DNA of 64,000 nucleotides from Actinoalloteichus hoggarensis. Lineage in GTDB: Bacteria; Actinomycetota; Actinomycetes; Mycobacteriales; Pseudonocardiaceae. Positions 33,816 to 41,487 of this stretch are shown piece after piece. The DNA is taken from contig NZ_CP022521.1 in the NCBI RefSeq assembly GCF_002234535.1, forward strand, positions 682,001-746,000, given 5' to 3'. Position 1 is the first letter of the stretch; each line of letters opens with the position of its first letter. A model generated the notes under the pieces. It did not search any database and was not told where the DNA came from. It was given only the letters and a program-made list of their open reading frames with translations. A program made the position numbers and the translations under genes.

Positions 33816-34441
33816 GCGCCCCGCGCGGCGACGACCGGCCGGGCGCCGCCGATGCGGCGCGTCGGAATCCGTCCTGCGGCGACGGCGGCCGGGCCGGGAT
33901 CGCCGGTGCGACGTTCGGGACAGGCCTCGCCTCGGAACCGATGCTCGTCGATCAGATCTCGGCGCCTGCCGTCGGCCTGATCCTCCAACGGCACAAGGTC
34001 TTCGTCGATCAGGGTGAGGCACTGCTCGTCGACGGCGAACGGGCGGTGGCGCTCTGCGGGGCGTGGGTGACGGTCGGCGCGTCGCCCGCCGAGGTGGAGC
34101 CCGGCGTGCCGGCCACCCATGTCGAAGACTGTCCCGACTGCCGCGCGATTCACCTCGGCGAGGCCGACCTCCCGATGCCCGGTGATCCGATCCGGTGGTT
34201 CGTCCGTCGCGTCGGAACGCCTGTCGTGCACGTCGTCACCGACGACGGCATCACCGCGACTCGGCTCGTCGCGCAGTGCGGCCGATCGTTCCGACTAGGT
34301 GAACCCCTCGAACGCCTAGCCGCAGGCGACGGCGTGCCCTGCACCGCCTGTCTGCTCGCCGCGCCGTCGGACGGTGGGCTGCTCGGCCGCGTGCCCGGCG
34401 ACCCGCCGCGGCTCGGCTGCCCGCCCGGCGCAGGCCGCTAG
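33812..34441 (+). CDS. Hypothetical protein with two CG...CxxC motifs
   Basis: 209 residues. The first motif is VALCGAWV, then EDCPDCRAIHLGE (near residues 84-118). The second is AQCGRSFRLGE, then VPCTACLLAAP (near 150-182). The spacing and the CxxC pairs suggest two related zinc-ribbon-like units, each matching the single unit in the 33394 protein. No catalytic motif is seen. Last gene of the coupled chain; a 99-base gap separates it from the toxin-like module. Confidence 0.65.
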   Translation: MSAPRGDDRPGAADAARRNPSCGDGGRAGIAGATFGTGLASEPMLVDQISAPAVGLILQRHKVFVDQGEALLVDGERAVALCGAWVTVGASPAEVEPGVPATHVEDCPDCRAIHLGEADLPMPGDPIRWFVRRVGTPVVHVVTDDGITATRLVAQCGRSFRLGEPLERLAAGDGVPCTACLLAAPSDGGLLGRVPGDPPRLGCPPGAGR

Positions 34442-34540
34442 CGGCAGCCGGGCTCTGCTGACGTCCGGAAAAAGGCTCGTCGGGGTTCGACGAGGCCGAT
34501 ACAGTGACGCTGAGAGATCGTTCGACTACGGAGGAGAGCC

Positions 34541-34792
34541 ATGTCCGTGCCCGTGTTGCGCGGCGAGCTGCACGCGCTCGTGGCGGGATTAGCGGCCTTT
34601 CCCGCCGGGACGCTGAGCCAGGCGGGACTCCGCGCGGCGGGCGTGCTGCGTCGGGTGCTCTCCACCAGCGAGGCGGCCTCGGCGGACGCGGCCATCCGGC
34701 GGCTCGACCTGGCGGGCCTCGGCGTCGACGAGTGCGCGGCGCGCCTTCGCGGCGGCATGGGCGCGCTGCGCACCTATGCGGCGGCCCTGTGA
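34541..34792 (+). CDS. Small helical protein upstream of the toxin-like gene
   Basis: 83 residues, ATG 34541 with GGAGGA at 34530-34535. Predicted all-alpha (LRGELHALVAGLAAFPAGTL, then VDECAARLRGGMGALRTYAA). No family is recognised. A TACAGT box at 34500-34505 may be its promoter. Its TGA overlaps the next ATG by one base. Small helical proteins encoded directly before a helical-N-terminus toxin resemble the targeting partners of type VII (LXG-like) effectors. This comparison is my inference. Confidence 0.6.
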   Translation: MSVPVLRGELHALVAGLAAFPAGTLSQAGLRAAGVLRRVLSTSEAASADAAIRRLDLAGLGVDECAARLRGGMGALRTYAAAL

Positions 34793-35475
34793 TGTCGGAG
34801 ATCGAAGACGTGGCGGCGGCACTGGCCGCCGTGCAGGCCGACCTGCCGGTCGCCGAGGCGCTGGCCGAGGCGGACCGGATCGACGAGATCCTTCAGCAGG
34901 TGGCCGCCCTGGCGCGGGAGTCGCGCAACCCGCTGCTCCGCGAGGCCCGCGACGAGCTGACCCACGCCCGCGACATCCTGCGCCGCACCGCAGGCCATTG
35001 GGGCGCGGCGGGCAGCCACCTCGACGAGTACGCCGCCGATGTCCTTGGCATCGCCCCCGTCCTGACGCCGCCCACCTTCGCCGCCTCGGCCGCCGACGTC
35101 GTTCCCGTCGCCCCCGTCGACCGCAGCACCCCGCCCGGCTGGCCCGACGAGCCACGCGGGATCAGCACCCAGAAGCAGGCCAGACACGTGCTGGGGACAC
35201 GGGAGTACGCGCAGCGGAAAGACGAGAAGACGGGCGGGGCGTCAGCGTTCTTCGATGAGGAGGCGGCTCGCGTGCTTGTCAGAAGAACCTGGCAGGAAGG
35301 ATTTCCTGTCGCAGGCAAGAATCACGTTCGGGAATATGACTTCGGCTATCCGATTGGCGTCAGTAGTCGCGGTTCCTTGCAAACTCGCGTTCGAGTCCAT
35401 CTCGACAATAAGGGGCGCCTGCATGGGCATCCCTGCGGTCCTGGACGTGTACGTACTTGTCGGGAGTTCTCATGA
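34792..35475 (+). CDS. Toxin-like protein: helical N-terminal domain plus nuclease-like C-terminal tip
   Basis: 227 residues. Residues 1-88 are helical and Ala/Glu-rich (VAEALAEADRIDEILQQVA, HWGAAGSHLDEYAADVLG). Residues 89-122 form a Pro-rich linker. Residues 123-227 form a compact basic domain with KQARHVLGTREY (128-139), REYDFGYPIG (180-189), TRVRVHLDNKGRLHGHP (198-214). The conserved-looking His132, Glu181, Asp183 and His203 recall the small nuclease tips of polymorphic toxins (BECR/EndoU or PT-TOX-50-like); that assignment is from memory. GC falls from about 77% to about 50% inside the tip. Its stop overlaps the first immunity-like gene (ATGA). Confidence 0.6.
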   Translation: MSEIEDVAAALAAVQADLPVAEALAEADRIDEILQQVAALARESRNPLLREARDELTHARDILRRTAGHWGAAGSHLDEYAADVLGIAPVLTPPTFAASAADVVPVAPVDRSTPPGWPDEPRGISTQKQARHVLGTREYAQRKDEKTGGASAFFDEEAARVLVRRTWQEGFPVAGKNHVREYDFGYPIGVSSRGSLQTRVRVHLDNKGRLHGHPCGPGRVRTCREFS

Positions 35476-36008
35476 ATCTAGACGAGATAATTTCTTTGAT
35501 CACGGCGTCCTATGGTGGTGATCTGAGTAATCCTCACTTCTACTTCGTCGACCCGGCGTTGGAGCGTCGACCATATCATGAGATCGTCAATAGGATTGAG
35601 TCCATCGGCGATGTGCGTATATCGGAGTATTCCGATGCGAACACCTATGCCTCATTCGCCTACGTGATCGAGAATTGTGGCCGGTCCTGGGCGTTGGAAC
35701 TTTCGATGCTCGGTCCGATCGGTGTCTTCGCTCGAATCGGGGAACACGGTTGGGATCGCCTTCTTCGGCCAGGGGAGGGCGACTTGCTTCCCTTCGAATG
35801 TGAAGTATTCGGCCTCCTTGTTGAACAGAAGATCACGTTTCCTGTCCGTGCGATACTGGAGCACCCGCTTGATATGATCTTGGACTACACCGACCCGGGT
35901 AACGTCCGCGTCTATCATGCCCTCTTCTCTGATGAGGACTTCCTGCCGTGGGAGTTCTCACCGTTGTATCCGGAGCTTTCGGGGCGGGATCGCAGCTGGT
36001 CGGAGTGA
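35472..36008 (+). CDS. Immunity-like protein 1 (tandem paralogue family)
   Basis: 178 residues, ATG 35472 overlapping the toxin-like gene. Strongly acidic. Shared family features with the next two genes: YGGDLS near residue 14, RRPYHEIVNRIESIGDV near 34, LELSMLGPIGVFAR near 76 and the near-identical end YTDPGNVRVYHALFSDEDFL then WEFSPLYPEL. No known domain is recognised, and the length, acidity and position fit an immunity protein. Base composition is far below the window mean (47% in 35461-35520), implying recent acquisition with the toxin tip. Confidence 0.65.
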   Translation: MNLDEIISLITASYGGDLSNPHFYFVDPALERRPYHEIVNRIESIGDVRISEYSDANTYASFAYVIENCGRSWALELSMLGPIGVFARIGEHGWDRLLRPGEGDLLPFECEVFGLLVEQKITFPVRAILEHPLDMILDYTDPGNVRVYHALFSDEDFLPWEFSPLYPELSGRDRSWSE

Positions 36009-36039
36009 TGGTGTCGTGGTCGGCTCTGTGGGATGGGGT

Positions 36040-36609
36040 GTGACTGTGGAGGACCTGCTCTCCGTCATCACCCGCGTGTACGGCGGCGATCTCACCGCGC
36101 CCGACTACTCCTTCATCACCAGTCAGATGGAACAGCGTCCCTATGACTCGCTGATTCAGCAGCTCGGCGCGCTCGACTCCGTCCAGCTGTCTGAGCACAC
36201 CGATACCATCAACTACGTGGCCTTCGCCTACAAGGTCGATCATCCGCAACAGGAATGGGTCTTGGAGCTGTCGATGCTGGGACGGTTGGCCGTCCTGGCA
36301 CGTACCGGGGATCATCAGTGGCAGCGCTTGATGTATCCCGACGACCAGGACCTTCATGTAGTGGAGCAGGAGATGTTCGCCGTCTTCGCCGAACACCAGA
36401 TCGAATTTCCCAGTAGGGCGACGTTGGAGCTGCCGATCGACATGACCTTGGACTACACCGACCCCGAGAACGCTCGCGTCTATCACGCCCTCTTCTCCGA
36501 CGAGGACTTCGTCCCGTGGGAGTTCTCGCCGCTGTATCCGGAACTCTCCCGGCGATGGATCGGCGATGGTGCCGATTCCGAACGATCCGGGTGGCAGGAG
36601 AATGAGTGA
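36040..36609 (+). CDS. Immunity-like protein 2 (tandem paralogue family)
   Basis: 189 residues from GTG 36040, which aligns with the starts of the paralogues (TVEDLLSVITRVYGGDLTAP). Acidic. It shares RPYDSLIQQLGALDSVQLSE, LELSMLGRLAVLAR and the C-terminal YTDPENARVYHALFSDEDFV block with genes 1 and 3. Composition is closer to the genome (about 65% GC in 36061-36120) than gene 1, so it may be an older resident copy. It ends 8 bases inside gene 3. Confidence 0.65.
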   Translation: MTVEDLLSVITRVYGGDLTAPDYSFITSQMEQRPYDSLIQQLGALDSVQLSEHTDTINYVAFAYKVDHPQQEWVLELSMLGRLAVLARTGDHQWQRLMYPDDQDLHVVEQEMFAVFAEHQIEFPSRATLELPIDMTLDYTDPENARVYHALFSDEDFVPWEFSPLYPELSRRWIGDGADSERSGWQENE

Positions 36610-37123
36610 GGACGAGATGGTCGAATTCATCACCAGCGCCTATGGCGGCGATCTGGCCTGTCCCGACTTCTCCTTCGTTCGCGCGCAGCTGGCGGCGCGG
36701 CCCTACGATTCCGCCATCGAGCGGATTCGTGCCTTGGACGCCCTGGAGGTTGCTGAATCGATCGATCTGAACTATGAGGTCTGCTTCGGTTATGAGATGG
36801 TCGGTGAAACTTCGATCTGGGTTCTGGAGATCTCCATGGTCGCCCCCCTCGCCGTTCTCGCGCGGGCAGGCGGCGGCTACTGGCATCAGTTGATCTACCC
36901 GTCCGGCGAAGGCCTCACCTCCGTCGAGGAAGCCGTCTTCGATATCCTCGGTGCGCAAGGCATAGAGTTCCCTTCCCGTGAGCAACTCGAACAACCGTTG
37001 GATATGTCGCTGGCCTTCACCGACCCGGAGAACGTCCGCGTCTATCACGCGCTGTTCTCCGACGAGGACTTCCTTCCGTGGCAGTTCTCCCCGTTGTATC
37101 CGGAACTCTCGCGGTCGGAGTGA
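36602..37123 (+). CDS. Immunity-like protein 3 (tandem paralogue family)
   Basis: 173 residues, ATG 36602 overlapping gene 2 by 8 bases. It opens SEDEMVEFITSAYGGDLACP and carries RPYDSAIERIRALDALEVAE, LEISMVAPLAVLAR and the block FTDPENVRVYHALFSDEDFL then WQFSPLYPELS. Most variation between the three copies is in the middle (about residues 50-130), the pattern expected if that surface binds different toxins. Two hairpins follow before the convergent sigma factor gene. Confidence 0.65.
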   Translation: MSEDEMVEFITSAYGGDLACPDFSFVRAQLAARPYDSAIERIRALDALEVAESIDLNYEVCFGYEMVGETSIWVLEISMVAPLAVLARAGGGYWHQLIYPSGEGLTSVEEAVFDILGAQGIEFPSREQLEQPLDMSLAFTDPENVRVYHALFSDEDFLPWQFSPLYPELSRSE

Positions 37124-37203
37124 CCGAAGCCGCCGGACCGGCGGCCCGCCCGGTGACCAAAGGGGCGTCCGGTCCGTGTTCGGCGTCTCGTCGAAGGATC
37201 GCG

Positions 37204-37265
37204 GGTTCCGGTCACGCCCGCAGCCGGAACCCTGGCGGATCGCGAAAGTAGTCCGCGATCCGCCA
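37204..37265. terminator. Two consecutive hairpins between convergent genes
   Basis: The first hairpin has arms GGTTCCGG (37204-37211) and CCGGAACC (37224-37231). The second is a perfect 12-bp stem TGGCGGATCGCG (37233-37244) with its complement at 37254-37265 and a 9-base loop. They lie between the third immunity-like gene (ends 37123) and the minus-strand sigma factor (ends 37306) and would terminate both transcripts. Confidence 0.65.
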
Positions 37266-37305
37266 GAACACGGGAACGAGTGACGAGAAGCCGACGTCCT
37301 TTCGA

Positions 37306-38241
37306 TCACCACGACTCGATGAGCGGCTCGGCATGCTCGCGTCGGCTCCACTCCCGTGCAATGCGCGCGATGCGCTCCGGCGCGGCCATTCCGTGCACCG
37401 TCGCCACCCTGCCGTCGCGGATCTCCAGGATCATCGCCGCCAGCACCCGGTCGTCGACCGTGACGATCATCGCCGGCGAACCGTTGACCACGGCGGTGTG
37501 GACGGCCGGGGAGCCGCCTGCCATCCGCCGCTTCGCCGGGGTCGGCTTCAGTCCCGCGCGCAGGACCGCGGCGATCTGTTCGGGATCGGAGAACCGCTTC
37601 AGCCCCGTTCCCCAGCCCGCCCCGTCGATGATCGCGGTCGCGTCGTCGGTCAGCAGTTCCACCAGCCGTTCGGTGCGACCCGAGGACGCGGCGTCGAGGA
37701 ACGCCCCGACGATTCGGCGCGCGGCGGCGGCGTCGACCGCGCCGACGTCCCGTCGGGCGGTGACATGACGTCGGGCCCGGTGGGCGTGCTGCTGGCTTGC
37801 GGACACCGTGATGTCGAGGAGGTCGGCGATCTCGGCATGGCTGTAGGAGAAGGCCTCCCGCAGCACGAAGACGGCACGTTCGATCGGTGTCAGCCGCTCC
37901 AGCAGCGTCAACACCGCCAGCGTCACCGATTCCCGCTGCTCGACGGTCTCGGCCGGGCCGAGCATCGGATCACCGTCGAGAAGCGGCTCGGGCATCCAGT
38001 CGCCGACCACGCGCTCACGCCGTGTCTTCGCCGAGCGCAGCCGATCGAGGGACAGGTTGGTGACCACCTTGGTCAGCCACGCCTCGGGGATCTCGATGCG
38101 CGTCTGGTCGGCGGCCTGCCAGCGCAGGAAGGCGTCCTGCACGGTGTCCTCGGCGTCGGTGGCCGAGCCGAGCAGCCGGTACGCGAGCGAGGCCAGCCGG
38201 GAACGGCTGGCCTCGAAACACTCCACTCCGGTGGCCTTCAT
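37306..38241 (-). CDS. ECF sigma factor with SnoaL-like C-terminal extension (SigJ-like)
   Basis: 311 residues. Sigma-2 lies near 10-75 (ASRSRLASLAYRLLGSATDAE), then DWMPEPL at 81-87 in the linker. Sigma-4 lies near 105-160 (LTPIERAVFVLREAFSYSHAEIA), with a SnoaL-like tail from about 172. In the tail DGAGW replaces the DGGGR of strict ECF41 factors, so it is a divergent member of that broad group. Its ATG shares one base with the stop of the upstream flavoprotein gene (TGATG), giving an oxidoreductase-sigma operon, the typical context for this class. The tail probably controls activity. Confidence 0.9.
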   Translation of the reverse strand: MKATGVECFEASRSRLASLAYRLLGSATDAEDTVQDAFLRWQAADQTRIEIPEAWLTKVVTNLSLDRLRSAKTRRERVVGDWMPEPLLDGDPMLGPAETVEQRESVTLAVLTLLERLTPIERAVFVLREAFSYSHAEIADLLDITVSASQQHAHRARRHVTARRDVGAVDAAAARRIVGAFLDAASSGRTERLVELLTDDATAIIDGAGWGTGLKRFSDPEQIAAVLRAGLKPTPAKRRMAGGSPAVHTAVVNGSPAMIVTVDDRVLAAMILEIRDGRVATVHGMAAPERIARIAREWSRREHAEPLIESW

Positions 38242-39449
38242 CAGGGCGACCCCACGTGTCGACGATGGTCGGCGGCACGGGCGGACCCGGCATCGGCGGC
38301 CAGGCGGTGTCTGCGCGCCGGGAGCCCGTTCGTCGGGTTGCTCGACGTCACCATGACGCCCTTGAGCACGGCGTTCTTGAAGCGGGCCGCCCCACGGCCG
38401 CGCACCGACCAGGACTTCGCCTGCGCGTCGCCGTCGACGACCTGGAAGATCCCGTCCTTCTGTCCGAGGCTGAGGCAGTTGCCGAAGTACCCCAGCGGAA
38501 CCTTCGTGATCGAGCGGCCGGTCAGATCCCCGATGATCGCGGCGGTCGCCTGCCTGGCGGTGAAGCCCGCCGACGCGCAGGACATCGGCAGCGGGCGACC
38601 GTTCCTGTCGACGGCGTGGACACTGTCGCCCGCGGCGTAGACGTCCGGGTGCGAGACCGACCGCATCATGCGATCGACGGTGATCCGGCCGTCGTCCTCG
38701 ACGGTGAGGCCGCCTGCGGCGGCGATGGGGTGGACGCTGAAGCCCGCGGCCCACACGGTCGCGTCGGAGGACAGGACGGTGCCGTTCGCGGCGACCGCTC
38801 CCGTCGCCGAGACCTGGTCGACGGTGGTGTGCTCGTGAACGGTGATGTGGAGGCGTTCGAAGGCTCGCAGCAGGTGACGCCGCGCCTTCTCGCTCAGCCA
38901 GCCTCCCAGCTCGCCGCTGGTCGCGAGGGTGATGCCCAGCCCCGGCCGCGACTCGGCGATCTCGGTGGCGACCTCGATCGCGGTGAGGTTGCCGCCCACG
39001 ACCAGCACCTCCCCGGTCTCGCCCAGTTCGTCCAGTCGCCGACGCAGTCGCCGCGCCGCGTGTCCCTCGGCGACATGGAAGGCATGCTCGTCGACGCCGG
39101 GAACGCCGTGGTCGGCGACGGTGCTGCCGAGCGAGTAGACGAGGGTGTCGTAGCCGAGCTGGTCGGTGCCCTCGTCGTCGGTCACGGAGACGGTCCGCCG
39201 CTCGGCGTCCATGGCGGTGACGTGTGCCAGGCGCAGCCGGACGCCGGTGTCGGCGAACAGCTCCGCCAGCTCGTGTCGACGGGGATCCAGGCCTGCGGCG
39301 AGCTGATGCAGGCGCATCCGCTCGACGAAGTCGGGTTCGGCGTTGACGGCGGTGATCTCGACGTCGTCGGGGTGCAGCCGGCGGGCGAGGGCCCCGGCGG
39401 CGAAGACTCCGGCGTATCCGGCTCCCAGGACGATGATGCGATGTCGCAT
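38241..39449 (-). CDS. FAD-dependent pyridine nucleotide oxidoreductase (NDH-2-like)
   Basis: 402 residues from ATG 39449. The N-terminal FAD motif is IIVLGAGYAGVFAAGALA (residues 5-22). The second, NAD(P)H-binding motif is EVLVVGGNLTAIEVATEIAE near 165, with Asn in place of the third Gly, and the FAD end-motif is DVYAAGDSVH near 285. The overall organisation fits type II NADH dehydrogenase-like proteins, which oxidise NADH at the membrane. No transmembrane helix is seen. It is translationally coupled to the SnoaL-tailed sigma factor, which probably activates this operon. Confidence 0.9.
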   Translation of the reverse strand: MRHRIIVLGAGYAGVFAAGALARRLHPDDVEITAVNAEPDFVERMRLHQLAAGLDPRRHELAELFADTGVRLRLAHVTAMDAERRTVSVTDDEGTDQLGYDTLVYSLGSTVADHGVPGVDEHAFHVAEGHAARRLRRRLDELGETGEVLVVGGNLTAIEVATEIAESRPGLGITLATSGELGGWLSEKARRHLLRAFERLHITVHEHTTVDQVSATGAVAANGTVLSSDATVWAAGFSVHPIAAAGGLTVEDDGRITVDRMMRSVSHPDVYAAGDSVHAVDRNGRPLPMSCASAGFTARQATAAIIGDLTGRSITKVPLGYFGNCLSLGQKDGIFQVVDGDAQAKSWSVRGRGAARFKNAVLKGVMVTSSNPTNGLPARRHRLAADAGSARAADHRRHVGSP

Positions 39450-39606
39450 GGCTCGTACTCCCGTCTGTCTGGACGCCCTTAGAACGGGGCGGCAGCCGGA
39501 TCCCTGACAGAACGGTGACGTGATCTGGCTCACTATCCGGTGGCGGTGTCTCCGGCCTGGGGCCCGGGGATGTCGTGTTCCAGGCGATGCCGCAGGCCGC
39601 CGGCAG

Positions 39607-39662
39607 CCAACCGCCGGGCACCAACCGCCGGCCGCCAACCGCCGGCCGCCAACCGCCGGTCA
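39607..39662. repeat. Four 14-bp tandem repeats
   Basis: CCAACCGCCGG followed by three variable bases (GCA, CCG, CCG, TCA) repeats four times without spacers at 39607, 39621, 39635 and 39649. It lies upstream of the flavoprotein/sigma operon in 39450-40139, a 690-base region with no credible gene apart from Arg/Pro-rich shadow frames. It is too short and spacerless for CRISPR. Confidence 0.7.
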
Positions 39663-40174
39663 TCGGCCGCAGGCAGGCGGCTGGGAGGGACGCCGGTGGA
39701 GATCGCGACGCGACGTCGGCAGCGTGAGGCGGGCCCGGCGGCCGTCGTGACCACGCCGCCCCGGCCGGTCGAGAAGAGCAGGCATCCTCGGCCTGCCACG
39801 TCTCCGCCGTGCCGGGAACCTTGCCGGTGGGAGGTGCGCCGTCCGCGTCGTCGGCGGGACCGTCCTCGGCTCGGTCGTCCCGAAGCGACTCCGCCGGTCC
39901 TCGGCGCTGCTGCCTGCGCGGACTCCGTCGAGCCCGCCGCCGCCGAAGCGTCGGCCTGCGGCCGTCGCGCGCCTGGCATGGCCGCGCGTTCGGCGTCGAC
40001 GTGACCACTCGGCGCCCTCGAAGACCGCCCCGTGTCCTTCGCCACGCCCGGCGCGTCGGCTCGTGCCTGGAGCCCATGTCGTGCCGCCGCGTCCGTTGGG
40101 CGAAACGGGTGTCGTCGCCCAGGTGTGGCCTGAATCTACTTGCGCGGGAACTCGCTTGTCGGTTTTACTCTGTG

Positions 40175-40271
40175 AGACCGACCATCCTGAGCGGCTGAGA
40201 GACCTGGCTCGACGACGCCGCAGCAACCACCCACCCGTTGGGCAGGTGCTAACGCCAGGACCGATGGAGTC
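40175..40271 (+). ncRNA. SAM riboswitch (S-box, SAM-I)
   Basis: The conserved core can be read in order: CTGAGCGGCTGAGAGACC (40187-40204), GACGCCGCAGCAACC (40214-40228), and GGTGCTAA at 40245-40252. Outer-helix strands are CCATC (40182-40186) and GATGG (40263-40267), extended by GAC/GTC. A TACTCT box at 40166-40171 fits a promoter just upstream. It senses S-adenosylmethionine and should shut down the metNIQ operon when methionine is plentiful. A 9-bp hairpin follows at 40402. Confidence 0.9.
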
Positions 40272-40401
40272 GTAGTGTTAGTTCAGTTCATGCTCACGCG
40301 CCGACGTGTGGTCGACCAGTGTCGTCGAACCGCTTCCGGCTGTCGGGTCCACCTCGCTGCATCCCGAGACTGACCCCCGGTAGTCATCGCCCCCCTTTCT
40401 C

Positions 40402-40424
40402 ACCGCCCCCTCGTCGGGGGCGGT
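40402..40424 (+). terminator. Leader hairpin between riboswitch and metN
   Basis: ACCGCCCCC (40402-40410) pairs with GGGGGCGGT (40416-40424) around a 5-base loop. It sits 130 bases after the riboswitch core and 44 before the metN ATG. It is a candidate intrinsic terminator for riboswitch control, although no U-run follows and the anti-terminator pairing was not resolved. Confidence 0.5.
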
Positions 40425-40467
40425 CTCAGCGTGCCGCCCGTGAGCGGCCCGGCGTCGTGGAGCAGAG

Positions 40468-41487
40468 ATGATCACTGTCGAGAAGCTGACCAAGACCTTC
40501 CCCGGCAAGAAGGGCGTCGTGCACGCCCTGGACGGGGTGACCCTGTCCGTCCCGGAGAGCACCGTCTGCGGCGTCGTCGGGCCCAGTGGCGCGGGCAAGT
40601 CCACGCTGGCCCGCTGCATCGCGCTGCTGGAGCAGCCCGACAGCGGTTCGATCACCGTGGAGGGCACCGACCTGGTGTCGCTGCGGGGCCGTGACCTGCG
40701 GGCCGCCCGCCGCCGCATCGGTGTGGTGCCGCAGGGCGACTCGCTGCTGCGGCAGCGCACCGCGGCGGGCAACGTGGCCCTGCCGTTAGAGAGCGCGGGC
40801 GTCAGCCCGGCGGCCCGCCGGACGCGGGTCGTGGAGCTGTTGGACCTGGTCGGACTCACCGACAAGGCGGGCAGCTACCCGGACCAGCTCTCCGGCGGAC
40901 AGCGTCAGCGGGTGGCGGTGGCCAGGGCGCTGGCCGCCCGGCCGTCCGTGCTGCTCGCCGACGAGCCGACCTCCGCACTCGACCCGGAGACCACCGGATC
41001 GGTGCTCACCGTGCTGGACCGCGTGCGAGCCGAACTCGGCGTCACCGTGCTCGTGGTCACCCACGACATGGCCGTCGTCCGCCGGATCTGCGACGACGTC
41101 GCGGTGCTGGCCGACGGGCAGATCGTGGAACACGGCAAGGTGCTTGACCTGCTCACCGTGCCCGGCAGCAGGATCACCGCCTCGCTGCTGCCCGAGATCG
41201 ACCAGGCCGCCGGCCTGGCCGGCAGCGCGGCGCGGGCCGACGTCGTCGCCGAGGTGGTACTCGTCGGCTTCGCGGCCGTCGGGGCGCTGCTGCCGGAGGC
41301 GGCGAATCGCTTCAACGTCGAGCTGGCCATTCTCGGCGGCGGGTTGACGCGGCTCGGCGACACCCCGGTGGCGCGGTTCCGCATCGGTCTGACCGGCGAC
41401 CGGGCCGAGGCCGCGCTGGCCTGGCTCGGCGACCACGAGGCGACGATCCGTCGCGCCCCACAAGAGATTCCAGGAGTAGCCGCGTGA
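40468..41487 (+). CDS. metN: Methionine ABC transporter ATP-binding protein
   Basis: 339 residues. Walker A GPSGAGKS is at 38-45, the signature LSGGQRQRVAVARAL and Walker B LLADEPTSALDP follow, then the H-loop VVTHDM. The C-terminal NIL regulatory domain (about 260-335, FNVELAILGGGLTRLGDTPV) binds methionine and inhibits transport in this family. It energises methionine uptake with MetI and MetQ. First gene of the S-box-controlled operon; its stop overlaps the metI GTG. Confidence 0.96.
   Translation: MITVEKLTKTFPGKKGVVHALDGVTLSVPESTVCGVVGPSGAGKSTLARCIALLEQPDSGSITVEGTDLVSLRGRDLRAARRRIGVVPQGDSLLRQRTAAGNVALPLESAGVSPAARRTRVVELLDLVGLTDKAGSYPDQLSGGQRQRVAVARALAARPSVLLADEPTSALDPETTGSVLTVLDRVRAELGVTVLVVTHDMAVVRRICDDVAVLADGQIVEHGKVLDLLTVPGSRITASLLPEIDQAAGLAGSAARADVVAEVVLVGFAAVGALLPEAANRFNVELAILGGGLTRLGDTPVARFRIGLTGDRAEAALAWLGDHEATIRRAPQEIPGVAA

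Noticed and set aside
39607-39662. Short CRISPR-like array
   Set aside because: The 14-bp units are directly adjacent without spacers, and no cas genes are present.
37306-40077. Single 923-codon minus-strand frame joining sigma factor, flavoprotein antisense reading and upstream DNA
   Set aside because: Only the last 311 codons, from the ATG at 38241, form the sigma factor. The rest is the flavoprotein gene in the wrong frame.
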